A stretch of DNA of 64,000 bases from Paraburkholderia tropica (GCF_914484835.1 NZ_CAJZAR010000030.1:62001-126000); one strand, 5' to 3'; shown: positions 11,857 to 22,155, numbered from the stretch's first letter. Made by a program: numbers and translations. The notes: a model not told the origin generated them from the letters alone.

Positions 11857-12465
11857 TCAGCGCCACGCGAGCGCGATCCAGTATGTCTTCAGTGCGATCA
11901 GGTACGTGATGAGCAGCGGAATCCACTGCACGTCGCGATACCAGAACGCGATGGCGACGAACATCGCAATCGTCGCCCCCATCTTGAATGCTTCACCGAG
12001 CATCCAGTTCATTACGGTGCCGGCGCCGCTCAACTGCTTGAGGCGGGCCGCGAACAACGCTCCGGGCACCCAGCAGATCGCTCCACCCAGCAACGCGGAG
12101 AGCGGCACACTGCTCGGCGCAGCCGCAACCGGTGGCTTATAAAACAGCCACCACAACAACGTAGCAACCAGGGACAAAACCACTTGCGCCGCCACGACGC
12201 GAAACGGCGTGACGCGCGATGGGCGACTCACCTGTGCGCCGAACAGCTGCTCGGCCTCAATCCGGGTGAGCGGAACGATGTCGTTGTTATCTTGCTGATC
12301 GGCGTCCAACTGGTCCCAGCGTTCGTTGTGATCGCCACGCGAACCTGCGGCTCCTGCCTTATCCGTCCCTGCATCCTGCCCCCGGCGGGATGCTTCGCTC
12401 GCGCTACGCGGACCATCGGGCCCTTCATGCGCCTGCGGCGCTTCGTCTGGCCTCTGACCCACCAT
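11857..12465 (-). CDS. atpI: ATP synthase accessory protein I
   Basis: AtpI-family membrane protein (202 aa), first gene of the atp operon. In other species it assists c-ring assembly or magnesium supply. Four hydrophobic segments lie in the C-terminal half (about 88-110, 120-138, 155-175, 180-198). The first 85 residues are a hydrophilic Asp/Gln/Gly-rich extension (MVGQRPDEAPQAHEG onward) absent from E. coli AtpI. A start near residue 60 is possible, so the exact N-terminus is uncertain. A candidate promoter lies just upstream at 12499-12527. Confidence 0.9.
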   Translation of the reverse strand: MVGQRPDEAPQAHEGPDGPRSASEASRRGQDAGTDKAGAAGSRGDHNERWDQLDADQQDNNDIVPLTRIEAEQLFGAQVSRPSRVTPFRVVAAQVVLSLVATLLWWLFYKPPVAAAPSSVPLSALLGGAICWVPGALFAARLKQLSGAGTVMNWMLGEAFKMGATIAMFVAIAFWYRDVQWIPLLITYLIALKTYWIALAWR

Positions 12466-12498
12466 CGCGTTATTCCGGATATTTGCCTTTCGCGCGTT

Positions 12499-12527
12499 TT
12501 ATTACAACGTGCTTACAGCATCGCCAA
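12499..12527 (-). promoter_or_regulatory. Candidate promoter of the atp operon
   Basis: Read on the minus strand: TTGGCG, a 17-bp spacer, then TAATAA; predicted transcription start near 12492, about 27 nt before atpI. The hexamers are moderate matches (4/6 and 3/6), but spacing and position are right. The gap 12466-12761 is AT-richer than its surroundings. Confidence 0.35.
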
Positions 12528-12761
12528 CCAAATAAATCCGGGCGATTGTAAGCGATAGTTGCAGCCAATTCAAGACTTTAGCCCGCTCAATAACACCCGT
12601 GAAATGCTACTTCATCATGCGGAAAACGCGCCATTACCCGCGGGGTAACGGAAAATGTAAGGGAGCGTTCGACACACGGTTTGCACTCAGGAGAGCCAGG
12701 CAAAACGGGGCGCGATTTTACCTTGTAACGACGCTCATGTCGCTGATCTGTTTCATTTCTG

Positions 12762-13910
12762 TCAGAAAAAATACAACAGCAGGCCGCCGCAAATTGTCGC
12801 AGCGAACCAGAACGGGATCGCGATGAGGTGGAACGGCAGCCAGACGCCGCGCTCGCCCGACAGACGCACGGCGATCAGGTTCGCGAGCGAGCCGATCGCG
12901 AGACCGAAGCCGCCGACGCTCACGCCGAATGCCAGCGCGCGCCAGTCGTGCGTGAAGCCCGCGAGCACGATGGCCGCCGGCACGTTGCTGATGGCCTGAG
13001 AGAGCACGGCGCCGGCCAGATAGGCGCGTAGCGGCGTCTGCAGCGCGAGGCCTTCCAGCGCGTGATGGATCCACGGCAGCGCCGCCGCGCTGCGCAGGAC
13101 GATGAACATCAGCACGAAGATCAGCAGCAGCAGCCAGTCGATCTTCAGCACGATGCGCGCGCGCCAGATCAGGAAACCGGCGGCGACGCCCGCGAGGGCG
13201 ATGCCGGCGCGATGCGCGTCGGCGAGCAGCACGAACGCCACGAAGAGGACGGCCGCGACACCGGCCAGCGCGCGATCGACGCCATGCGCCTCGGCGTCGC
13301 GGCTCAGATCGAGCGTTTTTGGCCTGAAAAGAAACGCGGCCAGCGCGAACAACATCGCCATCAGCACCGCGCACAGCGGCGCCAGTGCGGCGACGAAGCG
13401 ACCAAATGCCGCACCACTCAATTGCCAGAGAAACAGGTTTTGCGGATTGCCGAGCGGCGTCAGGATGGAGCCCGCGTTCACAGCGAGCGCGATGACGATC
13501 ACGAGCCGCTTCAGGGGCAATGGCGTCAATTTGTGCAGCGACAACACCAGCGGCACGACGACGAACAGCGCGACGTCGTTGGTCACGACCGTCGACAGGG
13601 CCGCCGCCAGACCGATCAGCAGAAACGCCAGCGCGCGCTCGGAGCGGATGCGATGCACGAGTTTGTGCGCAACCCAGGTCAGGAATCCTGAATATTCGAT
13701 GGCCTTCGTGAGAATGAGCAGGCCCGCGAGCGTCATCACTGTTTGCCAGTCGACGAGCGCGGGCAGCGTGCTCCACGCGCGCGGCGCGAAAACCTGCAGC
13801 AGCACGAGCGCGGCGACGAGTATCGTCAGCACCGGCTCTGCCGCCGCGAACGCGCCGACCCGGCGCAGCAGACTCAGGGGGCCGCGTTGCGCGGCGTCAG
13901 GCTCCTGCAC
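12762..13910 (-). CDS. SLC13/ArsB-type anion permease (YbiR-like)
   Basis: Inner-membrane transporter of 382 aa with about 10-11 hydrophobic segments, belonging to the ion transporter superfamily (CitMHS/ArsB/NhaD fold). Two hairpin signatures are visible: STVVTNDVALFVVVPL with GSILTPLGNPQNLFLW in the first half, and SQAISNVPAAIVLAGF in the second. E. coli YbiR is the closest in size and motif style; the substrate is unknown. The start is a GTG at 13910, 18 bp after parB stops, with a poor ribosome site. It probably shares the parAB transcript. Confidence 0.85.
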   Translation of the reverse strand: MQEPDAAQRGPLSLLRRVGAFAAAEPVLTILVAALVLLQVFAPRAWSTLPALVDWQTVMTLAGLLILTKAIEYSGFLTWVAHKLVHRIRSERALAFLLIGLAAALSTVVTNDVALFVVVPLVLSLHKLTPLPLKRLVIVIALAVNAGSILTPLGNPQNLFLWQLSGAAFGRFVAALAPLCAVLMAMLFALAAFLFRPKTLDLSRDAEAHGVDRALAGVAAVLFVAFVLLADAHRAGIALAGVAAGFLIWRARIVLKIDWLLLLIFVLMFIVLRSAAALPWIHHALEGLALQTPLRAYLAGAVLSQAISNVPAAIVLAGFTHDWRALAFGVSVGGFGLAIGSLANLIAVRLSGERGVWLPFHLIAIPFWFAATICGGLLLYFF

Positions 13911-13928
13911 CTTGGGCGCGAACGTGCG

Positions 13929-14816
13929 TCAAACGGCGGCTTCGCCGCGCAAACGCAGCAAAATGCCGTCAAGTGCATCGAGATCGCCGAAGTCAACGCT
14001 AAGCTGACCGCGACCGCGCCGGCCGAGCTTGATCTTCACCGTGGCGGACAACAAGTCCGACAGTTCTTCTTCGAGGCGGCGCGTGTCGCGGCCGCCGTCG
14101 TGCGCAGCCTTCGCCTTCACCGCGGGTGCGGCCTTGGTCGTCGCCGAAACGAGCTTCTCGGTTTCACGCACCGACATGCGCTTGTTGACCACCTGGTTCG
14201 CAAGCGTGATCTGCGTCGCGGCATCGACCGCGAGCAGCGCGCGCGCATGTCCCATGTCCAGGTCGCCCGCGAGCAACATGGTCTGCACCGGTGCAGCCAG
14301 GTTCAGCAGACGCAGCAGATTCGACACGGCGCTGCGCGAGCGCCCCACCGACTCCGCCGCCTGTTCGTGCGTGAAACTGAACTCGTCGAGCAGACGCTGG
14401 ATACCCTGCGCCTCTTCGAGCGGATTCAGGTCTTCGCGCTGGATGTTCTCGATCAGCGCCATCGCGGCGGCGGCCTGATCGGGCACGTCCTTCACGAGCA
14501 CCGGCACCTCGGTCAGCCCGGCGATGTGCGCCGCGCGAAAACGTCGCTCACCCGCGATGATCTCGTAGCGATCCGCGCTAACCGGACGCACGAGAATCGG
14601 CTGCATCAAACCCTGCGCGCGAATGCTCGCGGCCAGCTCCTGCAGCGCGCCCTCGTCCATGCGCGTACGCGGCTGATACTTGCCCGCCTGCATCTGCGTG
14701 AGCGGCAGCGTGTTGGGCGCGCCCTCGATCTTCACCGCCTCGGTGATGTCCGCGCTGCCGCCGAGCAGCGCTTCCAGTCCTCGACCCAGCCCCTTCTTCC
14801 GTGCTACTGCGTTCAT
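13929..14816 (-). CDS. parB: Chromosome partitioning protein ParB
   Basis: CTP-dependent DNA clamp (295 aa) that loads at parS and spreads to organise the origin region for segregation by ParA and for SMC loading. The N-terminal ParA-contact segment (KKGLGRGLEALLGG), the CTP-binding domain with GERRFRAAHIAG, the ENIQREDLNPLEEA box, the helix-turn-helix (FTHEQAAESVGRSRSAVSNLLRL) and the C-terminal dimer domain are all intact. It follows parA after 19 bp. Its parS targets are seen nearby at 16945 and 18516. Confidence 0.98.
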   Translation of the reverse strand: MNAVARKKGLGRGLEALLGGSADITEAVKIEGAPNTLPLTQMQAGKYQPRTRMDEGALQELAASIRAQGLMQPILVRPVSADRYEIIAGERRFRAAHIAGLTEVPVLVKDVPDQAAAAMALIENIQREDLNPLEEAQGIQRLLDEFSFTHEQAAESVGRSRSAVSNLLRLLNLAAPVQTMLLAGDLDMGHARALLAVDAATQITLANQVVNKRMSVRETEKLVSATTKAAPAVKAKAAHDGGRDTRRLEEELSDLLSATVKIKLGRRGRGQLSVDFGDLDALDGILLRLRGEAAV

Positions 14817-14835
14817 CGTGCTTCTCCAGTCTGCG

Positions 14836-15606
14836 TCAGAGTGCGCGTACGCGCTCGATCATTTCCGCGCCGAATTGCACATAGGCCTGCGCGCCGCGCG
14901 ACGCGCGATCGAACACCACGCCCGGCAAACCGTAGCTGGGCGCCTCCGCAAGCCGCACATTGCGCGGGATCACGGCGTCGAACACCTTGTCGCCAAAGTG
15001 CTCCTTGAGTTGCTCGGAAACCTGCTGCTGCAGCGTGATGCGCGGATCGAACATCACGCGCAAAAGCCCGATCACCTTCAGGTCGCGATTCATGTTCGCG
15101 TGCACCTGCTTGATGGTGTTCACGAGATCCGACAGACCTTCGAGCGCGAAGTACTCGCACTGCATCGGGATCACGACGCCATGCGCCGCGCACAAGCCAT
15201 TAAGCGTGAGCAGCGAGAGCGCGGGCGGGCAGTCGATCAGCACGAAGTCGTATTGATCGTCCACCTGCGCGAGCGCGTTCTTCAGGCGTCGCTCGCGCTG
15301 TTCCACGGAGACCAGCTCCACTTCGGCGCCGGCGAGCTCGCGGTTGGCCGGCAGCACGTCGTAGCCCACCTGCTCCGGGCTCGTACGCGCCTGCGGCACG
15401 GTAATGCCGTCGACCAGCACTTCATAGACGGTGTACTCGCACGCCGCCTTGTCGATGCCGCTGCCCATCGTGGCATTGCCTTGCGGGTCGAGGTCGATGA
15501 GAAGGACACGTTGTCCCTGCGATGCGAGGCTCGCGGCGAGATTGACCGTTGTCGTCGTCTTGCCGACGCCGCCCTTCTGGTTCGCAACGCAGAAGATTTT
15601 TGCCAT
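14836..15606 (-). CDS. parA: Chromosome partitioning ATPase ParA
   Basis: Deviant Walker A ATPase (256 aa) of the ParA/Soj family, which forms DNA-bound dimers and pulls ParB-parS complexes apart. The motif KGGVGKTTTTVNLA (residues 11-24), the Walker A' and B regions (LLIDLDPQGNAT, FVLIDCPPAL) are intact. There is no N-terminal DNA-binding domain, so it is the short chromosomal type and not a plasmid type Ia ParA. It lies about 120 bp downstream of rsmG and upstream of parB. Confidence 0.98.
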   Translation of the reverse strand: MAKIFCVANQKGGVGKTTTTVNLAASLASQGQRVLLIDLDPQGNATMGSGIDKAACEYTVYEVLVDGITVPQARTSPEQVGYDVLPANRELAGAEVELVSVEQRERRLKNALAQVDDQYDFVLIDCPPALSLLTLNGLCAAHGVVIPMQCEYFALEGLSDLVNTIKQVHANMNRDLKVIGLLRVMFDPRITLQQQVSEQLKEHFGDKVFDAVIPRNVRLAEAPSYGLPGVVFDRASRGAQAYVQFGAEMIERVRAL

Positions 15607-15724
15607 CTTTTGGGTGTCCCTTTACTGCCTTAAAAAGTTTGCTTACGTTATAGCGCGCACAACCCTGCCGCACTACTCGGCCGATCGGCCAACGAACTTG
15701 CCTACGCGATATCTCAAGCCGCAC

Positions 15725-16423
15725 TCAGGCTGCCGCAACCGGTTCGACGGTGACTTCCGTCAGGTGCCGTTCGGCGTCGAGCATCGGCACGGCGAGGCGA
15801 ATCGTCTGGACTGCCGTCGCGCCTTCCGGCAAGCGTTCAATCTCGCCTTCGGGACGCACACCCTTCATCGCCCAGATCGCGCCGCCGTCCGCAACGAGGT
15901 GACGGGCCAGTGTAACGAAATCGGCCAGTTCCGCGAATGCCCGCGAGACGATCAGATCGAATTTTTTCGGAACTTCGACACCAGGTCGCAGCGATTCGAC
16001 TCGTCCGGTCACCACCGAGAGATTCGCGAGGCCGAGTTCAGCCTTCGCCTGCGACTGAAACGCCGACTTCTTCTGCACGATGTCGTTCAGCGTGACCTGC
16101 CAGTCGGGGCGCACGATCGCGAGCACGATGCCCGGCAAGCCGCCGCCCGAACCTACATCGAGCACGGCGGCGTTTTCACGTGAAGGTAGATGCGGCACGA
16201 TCGAAAGCGAATCGAGGATGTGCTGGATCAGCATCTGGCGCGGGTCGCGAATCGCCGTCAGGTTGTAGACGGCGTTCCATTTCACGAGCAAGGCGACGTA
16301 GTCCAGCAGTTGTTCGTGCTGCCGCTCGCTCAATTCGATGGAGAGCGCTTGAGCGCCCTCTTTCAGCATCTGCGCGAGTGCGCCGCGATCGGCGATACCG
16401 GGTTGACGTGCGCGGCCGCTCAT
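15725..16423 (-). CDS. rsmG: 16S rRNA m7G527 methyltransferase
   Basis: RsmG (GidB), 232 aa, methylates N7 of G527 in 16S rRNA with S-adenosylmethionine. The SAM-binding glycine loop [16 protein letters not shown] and the following acidic and aromatic positions are present. The N-terminal 20 residues are an extension relative to E. coli RsmG (207 aa). Its ATG overlaps the mnmG stop by 4 bases, giving tight coupling as in most proteobacteria. Confidence 0.97.
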   Translation of the reverse strand: MSGRARQPGIADRGALAQMLKEGAQALSIELSERQHEQLLDYVALLVKWNAVYNLTAIRDPRQMLIQHILDSLSIVPHLPSRENAAVLDVGSGGGLPGIVLAIVRPDWQVTLNDIVQKKSAFQSQAKAELGLANLSVVTGRVESLRPGVEVPKKFDLIVSRAFAELADFVTLARHLVADGGAIWAMKGVRPEGEIERLPEGATAVQTIRLAVPMLDAERHLTEVTVEPVAAA

Positions 16424-18378
16424 TGAGCCACCGGCGTCGTGTCGTTACCCGAATCGGCGGGCTTCTGGCGGCGACGGCCGAGGCCACGCTTGAGATGCAC
16501 CATCAGCAGCGAAATCGCGGCGGGCGTGATGCCCGAGATACGCGAGGCCTGACCGATGGTTTCCGGGCGGAACTGATCGAGCTTCTGGCGTGCTTCGAAC
16601 GAGAGACCGCGCACTTCCGCGTAATCGATGCCTTCGGGCAGACGCGTGTTCTCGTGCGTGCCGTTGCGCTCGATCTCGTCGGCCTGACGATCGATATAGC
16701 CCTGATATTTGACGCCGATCTCGATCTGTTCCTTGATCTGCGCGAGCAGGACCTCGTCGTCGGCAAGCGGCACTTCGGGGCCGCATGCGCCGCCGCGCAG
16801 GCCGCACACGCCGTCGTAGCTCACGCCCGGACGGCGCAGCAAGTCTGCGAGATTGTATTCGTGGTCAATGGGCTTGCCGAGCAAAGCGGTCGCCTCTTCC
16901 GCGCCCAGCGTCTTGGGGTTCACCCACGTCGACTTCAGGCGTTCGGTTTCACGTGAAACAGCGTCGCGCTTGCGGCTGAATGCGTCCCAGCGCGCGTCAT
17001 CAACGACACCGAGTTCGCGGCCGATTTCGGTCAGGCGCATATCGGCGTTGTCTTCGCGCAGGCTCAGGCGATACTCCGCGCGGCTCGTGAACATGCGATA
17101 CGGCTCCGAGACGCCACGCGTCACCAGATCGTCGACCAGCACGCCGAGGTAAGCCTGATCACGGCGCGGGCACCATGAGTCCTTGCCTTGCACCTGCAGA
17201 CCGGCGTTGATACCCGCGAGCAAGCCTTGCGCCGCAGCTTCTTCGTAGCCGGTCGTGCCGTTGATCTGACCCGCAAAAAACAGACCGTTGATGACCTTCG
17301 TTTCCAGCGATGCCTTCAGGCCGCGCGGGTCGAAATAGTCGTACTCGATCGCATAGCCGGGGCGCAGGATGTGCGCGTGCTCAAGGCCGCGCATCGAGTG
17401 CACCAGTTCCAACTGAACGTCGAACGGCAGGCTCGTCGAGATTCCGTTCGGGTAGAACTCGTTCGTCGTCAGGCCTTCCGGCTCCAGATAGATCTGGTGC
17501 GACTCCTTCGACGCAAAGCGATGGATCTTGTCCTCAATCGACGGGCAATAGCGCGGCCCCACCCCCTCGATCACGCCCGTGTACATCGGCGAACGGTCGA
17601 GACCGCCGCGAATGATGTCGTGCGTGCGCTCATTGGTATGCGTGACCCAGCACGGGATCTGCTTCGGATGCTGCTCCGCGCGGCCAAGGAACGAGAACAC
17701 CGGCACCGGATCGAGATCGCCCGGCTGCTCCTCGAGCACCGAAAAGTCGATCGTGCGGCCGTCGATACGCGGCGGCGTGCCGGTCTTGAGGCGGCCCTGC
17801 GGCAGCTTCAATTCCTTCAGGCGCGCCGACAACGTCACCGCAGCGGGATCGCCAGCGCGGCCGCCCGTGTAGTTGTTGAGGCCCACGTGAATCTTGCCGT
17901 CGAGGAACGTACCGGCCGTCAGCACCACAGCGCGCGCGCGGAAGCGCAGGCCAACCTGCGTCACGGCGCCAACTACCCGGTCGCCTTCGACCATCAGGTC
18001 TTCCACGGCCTGCTGGAACAGCCACAGATTCGGCTGATTCTCCAGGCGATGGCGGATCGCGGCCTTGTACAGAATGCGGTCAGCCTGGGCACGCGTCGCA
18101 CGCACGGCGGGACCCTTCGACGAGTTGAGGATACGGAACTGAATGCCGCCCTCGTCCGTCGCAGCGGCCATCGCGCCGCCGAGTGCATCGACTTCCTTGA
18201 CCAGATGGCCTTTGCCAATGCCGCCGATCGACGGATTGCAGCTCATCTGACCGAGCGTCTCGATGTTGTGCGTGAGCAGGAGCGTCTTTACGCCCATGCG
18301 GGCAGCGGCAAGCGCGGCCTCGGTGCCGGCGTGACCGCCGCCGACGACAATTACGTCAAATTCTGTTGGAAAAAGCAT
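16420..18378 (-). CDS. mnmG: tRNA U34 carboxymethylaminomethyl-modifying enzyme, FAD subunit
   Basis: MnmG (GidA), 652 aa, pairs with MnmE to install the cmnm5/nm5 group on wobble U34 of certain tRNAs. The N-terminal FAD-binding motif ([17 protein letters not shown], about residues 12-28), the CNPSIGG redox segment and the C-terminal helical MnmE-contact domain are intact. The C-terminal tail [18 protein letters not shown] is slightly longer than in E. coli (629 aa). The start has GAGG 7-10 bases upstream. A parS site lies inside the coding sequence at 16945. Confidence 0.98.
   Translation of the reverse strand: MLFPTEFDVIVVGGGHAGTEAALAAARMGVKTLLLTHNIETLGQMSCNPSIGGIGKGHLVKEVDALGGAMAAATDEGGIQFRILNSSKGPAVRATRAQADRILYKAAIRHRLENQPNLWLFQQAVEDLMVEGDRVVGAVTQVGLRFRARAVVLTAGTFLDGKIHVGLNNYTGGRAGDPAAVTLSARLKELKLPQGRLKTGTPPRIDGRTIDFSVLEEQPGDLDPVPVFSFLGRAEQHPKQIPCWVTHTNERTHDIIRGGLDRSPMYTGVIEGVGPRYCPSIEDKIHRFASKESHQIYLEPEGLTTNEFYPNGISTSLPFDVQLELVHSMRGLEHAHILRPGYAIEYDYFDPRGLKASLETKVINGLFFAGQINGTTGYEEAAAQGLLAGINAGLQVQGKDSWCPRRDQAYLGVLVDDLVTRGVSEPYRMFTSRAEYRLSLREDNADMRLTEIGRELGVVDDARWDAFSRKRDAVSRETERLKSTWVNPKTLGAEEATALLGKPIDHEYNLADLLRRPGVSYDGVCGLRGGACGPEVPLADDEVLLAQIKEQIEIGVKYQGYIDRQADEIERNGTHENTRLPEGIDYAEVRGLSFEARQKLDQFRPETIGQASRISGITPAAISLLMVHLKRGLGRRRQKPADSGNDTTPVAQ
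16945..16960. other. parS: parS site inside mnmG
   Basis: GGTTTCACGTGAAACA matches the parS consensus TGTTTCACGTGAAACA at 15 of 16 positions; only the first base differs. It lies 1.3 kb from parA. Sites of this kind, inside genes near parAB, are normal for ParB clamp loading. Confidence 0.88.
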
Positions 18379-18442
18379 GGCGGGACCTCACGCACGGACA
18401 AATTGACCGCGTGAGCCTTCTCAGAAAAAGTGGTATGCGCGA

Positions 18443-18448
18443 ATTATA
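18443..18448 (-). promoter_or_regulatory. Candidate -10 element of the mnmG operon
   Basis: A perfect TATAAT on the minus strand lies 65 bp upstream of the mnmG start in an AT-richer gap; the predicted transcription start is near 18436. No good -35 is found at 16-18 bp spacing, so an activator or extended recognition may be needed. Confidence 0.4.
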
Positions 18449-18501
18449 ACGGTTTCAGGTTTTGGGCCGTTCACGCCCGAATTTCGTTCCACGCTTTCGC
18501 G

Positions 18502-18538
18502 AAAAAAAAGCGGCGTGTTTCACGTGAAACACGCCGCT
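18502..18538 (-). terminator. Intrinsic terminator of the first liv operon, built around parS
   Basis: A perfect 30-bp palindrome (18509-18538, arms of 15) is followed on the minus strand by eight T (complement of 18502-18509). It starts 24 bp after the livF stop and so ends the operon. Its centre is the parS core. Confidence 0.85.
18516..18531. other. parS: Perfect parS site
   Basis: TGTTTCACGTGAAACA, a 16/16 match to the ParB target, sits at the centre of the terminator hairpin between livF and mnmG, 2.9 kb from parA. Confidence 0.95.
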
Positions 18539-18561
18539 CAGTTCTGCAGAAACTGACGAGA

Positions 18562-19311
18562 TCAGACGGGTTTCTTGGCCAAGCCCAGATACGTTTCGAT
18601 CACTCGCGGGTTCTGCGCCAATTCGCTCGCCGGCCCTTCGAGCGCCAAATCACCGGTCTCCAGCACATAGCCATAGTCAGAGATCTGCAGAGCCGCGCGT
18701 GCATTCTGCTCGATCAGCAGCGTGGCGACGCCCGTCTGCCGCAGCGCGCTGATGATATGGAAGATCTCCTTCACGATGAGCGGCGCGAGTCCAAGGCTGG
18801 GTTCGTCGAGCATCAGCAGATCTGGCTTACCCATCAGCGCGCGGCCGACGGCCAACATCTGCCGCTCGCCACCCGACAACGTGCCCGCCGCCTGCGCGCG
18901 TCGCTCCTTCAAGCGCGGAAACAGCTGAAAAACGTGATCGAGCTGATCGAGGAAGTTGCGCTCCCCTGCCCGCTTGCGCCGATACGCGCCAAGCACGAGG
19001 TTGTCCTCGACCGTCATCGAGGCGAATAGCTCGCGCTTTTCGGGCACGAGGCACATGCCGCGCGCGACACGACGCTCGATCGGCAGCGCGCCGATTTCCT
19101 CGCCGAGGTAGGCAATCCGGCCGCTCGCATGTCCGGTCTGGGGCAACGCGCCCATGATGGCGTTCAAGAGCGTCGACTTGCCCGCGCCGTTCGGGCCGAT
19201 CACCGAGACGATCTGCCCCGCGCCCACCTTGATGGCGGCCTGATGCAGCGCCTCGATCTTGCCGTAGCGCACCGCGAGGTTGGAGACTTCGAGTACGGGC
19301 GTTGCCATCAT
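18562..19311 (-). CDS. livF: Branched-chain amino acid ABC transporter ATPase (LivF type)
   Basis: One of the two ATPases of a LivFGHMJ-type importer (249 aa). Walker [10 protein letters not shown], signature [15 protein letters not shown], Walker [14 protein letters not shown] and the C-terminal tail [13 protein letters not shown] end are all present, so it should be catalytically competent. The start ATGATG overlaps the stop of the fused LivM-LivG gene (ATGA); either Met could be used. It is last in the operon and followed by the parS-containing terminator. The substrate is probably a branched-chain or other hydrophobic amino acid, judged only from the family. Confidence 0.93.
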   Translation of the reverse strand: MMATPVLEVSNLAVRYGKIEALHQAAIKVGAGQIVSVIGPNGAGKSTLLNAIMGALPQTGHASGRIAYLGEEIGALPIERRVARGMCLVPEKRELFASMTVEDNLVLGAYRRKRAGERNFLDQLDHVFQLFPRLKERRAQAAGTLSGGERQMLAVGRALMGKPDLLMLDEPSLGLAPLIVKEIFHIISALRQTGVATLLIEQNARAALQISDYGYVLETGDLALEGPASELAQNPRVIETYLGLAKKPV

Positions 19312-21095
19312 TCCACCCCGCCCAGATAAGCTTCGAGCACGGCCGGATCCTTCTGCACGTCTTCCGGCAAGCCTTCGGCAATGCGTGTGCCGAACTCCAT
19401 CACGACCAGCCGGTCGGTGAGATTCATCACGAAATCCATGTCGTGTTCAACCAGCAGCACGCTCATCCCCTCTTCCCTCAACTTGCGCAGCAACGCGGCC
19501 AACTGCTGTTTCTCCTGATAACGCAGCCCCGCCGCTGGCTCGTCGAGCAGCAGCAAGGTCGGATCGCAACACAGCGCGCGCGCGATTTCCAGAATCCGCT
19601 GTTGACCGAGCGCGAGACTGCCGGCCTCGTCGTACATATGCTGCTCCAGGCCCACGCGGCGCAATTGCTTCGCCGCCTCGCTCATCAGCCGCCCCTCCTC
19701 CACCGCGTTGAGCTTCACCACGCTGCGCAGCACGCCCGAGTGGCCGCGCAGATGCGCACCGATCGCGACGTTCTCCAGCACCGTCATCGTCGGCAGCAGC
19801 TTGACGTGCTGGAACGTGCGGCCGATGCCGCGCGCGACGATTTCACGTGAAGTCAGCCGGTCGATGCGCTCGCCGCGGAACATGATGGCGCCGCTCGTCG
19901 GCTGCAGCACGCCGGTGACAAGGTTGAAGGTGGTCGATTTCCCGGCGCCGTTCGGGCCGATCAAACCGATGATCTGCCCCGCTTTCACCTCGAAACTCAC
20001 GTCGTTGACGGCGACCAGCCCGCCGAACTGCTTGCGCGCCTTGTCGACGGTGAGCAGCATCTCGCCCGCCTCGGGCTTGCTGCGTTGCGGCAAAGGCTCG
20101 GCATTCGCGGGCACGTGCGCCTGCGGTCCGCGCGGGAAGAAGCGCGCCACGAACGGCCAGACCCCGCGCCGCGCATATTGCAGCAGCAGCACCATCAGAA
20201 TGCCGAACACGATGATCTCGAAGTTGCCGTTCTCACCGAGCAGCTTGGGCAACAGCGTCTGCAACCAGTCTTGCAGCACCGTCAGGATCGCCGCGCCCAG
20301 CACCGCGCCCCAAACGTGCGCGACGCCGCCCACGACGGCCATGAACAGATACTCGATGCCGTGATTCAGGCCGAACGGCGTCGGGTTCACGGCGCGCTGC
20401 AAATGTGCGTACAGGAAGCCCGAGACGGCCGCCAGAACCGCCGCGTAGACGAAGATCACCACGCGCATCCAGGCCGTGTTCACGCCCATCGCCTCAGCCA
20501 TCAGGCCGCCGCCGCGCAGCGCGCGAATCGCCCGGCCAGTGCGGCTGTTGAGCAGGTTCTGCACCGACACGACCGACGCCAGCACCACCACCCAGATCAG
20601 GTAGTAGATATGCCGCCCGGACTCCAGCTCGACGCCGAACACGTTGAGCACGGGAATGCCGTTGATGCCGTCGTACTTGCCGAGCATGTCGAGATTGCCG
20701 AACAGGAAGAACAGCGCGAGCCCCCAGGCGATCGTGCCGAGCGGCAGGAAGTGGCCCGACAGACGCATCGTCACGAGGCCCAGCACGAGCGCGACGAGCG
20801 CCGTGATCAGCACACCGACGATCAGCGCGAGCCACGGCGAGACGCCGTACTGCGTCGTCAGATACGCGGTCGCGTAGGCGCCGAGCCCGACGAACGCGGC
20901 CTGCCCGAAGCTCGTCATGCCGCCGATACCGGTGAGCAGCACAAGCCCGATCGCCACGATCGAATAGAGGCCGATGTAGTTGAGCAGCGTGATCCAGTAT
21001 TCGGGCACGCGCACCCCGCCCGGCAGCACCGGCAGCGCGAACATCACCACGAGGAACAGCCAGAAGAAGCGGTTATGCAAAACGAGTCGTTTCAT
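19308..21095 (-). CDS. Fused LivM permease and LivG ATPase
   Basis: A 595-residue fusion. Residues 1-320 are a LivM-type permease with about nine hydrophobic segments and the [15 protein letters not shown] signature. Residues 321-346 are a Pro/Ala-rich linker. Residues 347-595 are a LivG-type ATPase with Walker [10 protein letters not shown] (380-388), the LivG-type signature [16 protein letters not shown], Walker [12 protein letters not shown] and the H-switch VEHDMDFV. The fusion replaces two subunits of the usual five-gene system; no separate livG is found in this operon. It starts 4 bp after livH stops. Confidence 0.93.
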   Translation of the reverse strand: MKRLVLHNRFFWLFLVVMFALPVLPGGVRVPEYWITLLNYIGLYSIVAIGLVLLTGIGGMTSFGQAAFVGLGAYATAYLTTQYGVSPWLALIVGVLITALVALVLGLVTMRLSGHFLPLGTIAWGLALFFLFGNLDMLGKYDGINGIPVLNVFGVELESGRHIYYLIWVVVLASVVSVQNLLNSRTGRAIRALRGGGLMAEAMGVNTAWMRVVIFVYAAVLAAVSGFLYAHLQRAVNPTPFGLNHGIEYLFMAVVGGVAHVWGAVLGAAILTVLQDWLQTLLPKLLGENGNFEIIVFGILMVLLLQYARRGVWPFVARFFPRGPQAHVPANAEPLPQRSKPEAGEMLLTVDKARKQFGGLVAVNDVSFEVKAGQIIGLIGPNGAGKSTTFNLVTGVLQPTSGAIMFRGERIDRLTSREIVARGIGRTFQHVKLLPTMTVLENVAIGAHLRGHSGVLRSVVKLNAVEEGRLMSEAAKQLRRVGLEQHMYDEAGSLALGQQRILEIARALCCDPTLLLLDEPAAGLRYQEKQQLAALLRKLREEGMSVLLVEHDMDFVMNLTDRLVVMEFGTRIAEGLPEDVQKDPAVLEAYLGGVE

Positions 21096-21099
21096 CGCG

Positions 21100-22155
21100 T
21101 CACTCCTCTTCCTCTTCGGCGTGCGGCGTGGACAGACTGCGCCACAGCAGCACCGGGATGATCAGCGTGAACACGATCACTTCCTTGTACGCGCTCGCCC
21201 AGAACGACGAATACGACTCCAGCAGGCCCACGAGCACGGAGCCGGCCGCAGCCAGCGGATAGCTCACCAGACCGCCGATGATCGCGCCCACGAAGCCCTT
21301 GAGGCCGATCAGGAAACCTGAGTCGTAGTAGATCGTCGTCAGCGGCGCGACGAGCACGCCGCAGAGCGCGCCGAGCCCCGCAGCCAGCGTGAACGCGAGC
21401 CGCCCGGCCTGGGTCGTGCCGATGCCGACGAGGCGCGCGCCCAGCCGGTTCACCGAGGTTGCGCGCAGCGCCTTGCCGGAGATCGTGCGGTCGAAATAGA
21501 AGTACAGCGCGACGATCAGCACGGCCGCCGTGCCGACCACCCAGAGGCTCTGCCCCGAGATCGACAGCGCGCCGAGGTTGAACGTGGCGTCCGAGAACGC
21601 GCTCGTGCGCGAGCCTTCGGCGCCGAACATCACGAGGCCGAGGCCGACCATCGCGAAGTGCACGGCCACGGCCACGATCAGCAGCAGCAGCGTGGTGGCT
21701 TCGGCGATCGGCTCATAGGCAAGCCGATAGACGAACGGCCCCATCGGCACCACGATGGCGAGCGTCAGCGCGATCTGCGCGAGCATCGGCAAGGACTGCC
21801 CCGCCACGCCGCGCGTCAGCGCGTAGAGCGCGATGGGAAACAGCAGATACTTGCCCGCGAGCGTGACCAGCGTGCGCGGCGCATGCTTGCGGCGCTCGGC
21901 GTGGCGCACGAGCCCCGCCGTCTCGACGACGAAACAGGCGGCGCCCAGCGCGACCAGCAGCCAGCACGTCGCCGGAAATTTCTGCGATTGCAGTGCGGCG
22001 AGCGTCAGAGCGCCGTAGGAAACGAATTCGCCCTGCGGAATGAAGATGACCCGCGTGACGGAAAACACCAGCACCAGCGCGAGCGCGAGCAGCGCGTAAA
22101 TCGCCCCGGTGGTGATGCCGTCCTGCGCGAGGATTGCGGCAATCGATAAATCCAT
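21100..22155 (-). CDS. livH: Branched-chain amino acid ABC transporter permease (LivH type)
   Basis: LivH-type inner-membrane permease (351 aa) with about eight to ten hydrophobic segments. The start chosen is MDLSIAAILAQDGITTGAIY, 4 bases after GGAAGGGT; the open frame continues 42 residues upstream without a ribosome site or family character. An unusual central stretch (LVRHAERRKHAPRTLVT) separates the third and fourth membrane segments and makes the protein longer than E. coli LivH (308 aa). It is coupled to the fused LivM-LivG gene. Confidence 0.9.
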   Translation of the reverse strand: MDLSIAAILAQDGITTGAIYALLALALVLVFSVTRVIFIPQGEFVSYGALTLAALQSQKFPATCWLLVALGAACFVVETAGLVRHAERRKHAPRTLVTLAGKYLLFPIALYALTRGVAGQSLPMLAQIALTLAIVVPMGPFVYRLAYEPIAEATTLLLLIVAVAVHFAMVGLGLVMFGAEGSRTSAFSDATFNLGALSISGQSLWVVGTAAVLIVALYFYFDRTISGKALRATSVNRLGARLVGIGTTQAGRLAFTLAAGLGALCGVLVAPLTTIYYDSGFLIGLKGFVGAIIGGLVSYPLAAAGSVLVGLLESYSSFWASAYKEVIVFTLIIPVLLWRSLSTPHAEEEEE

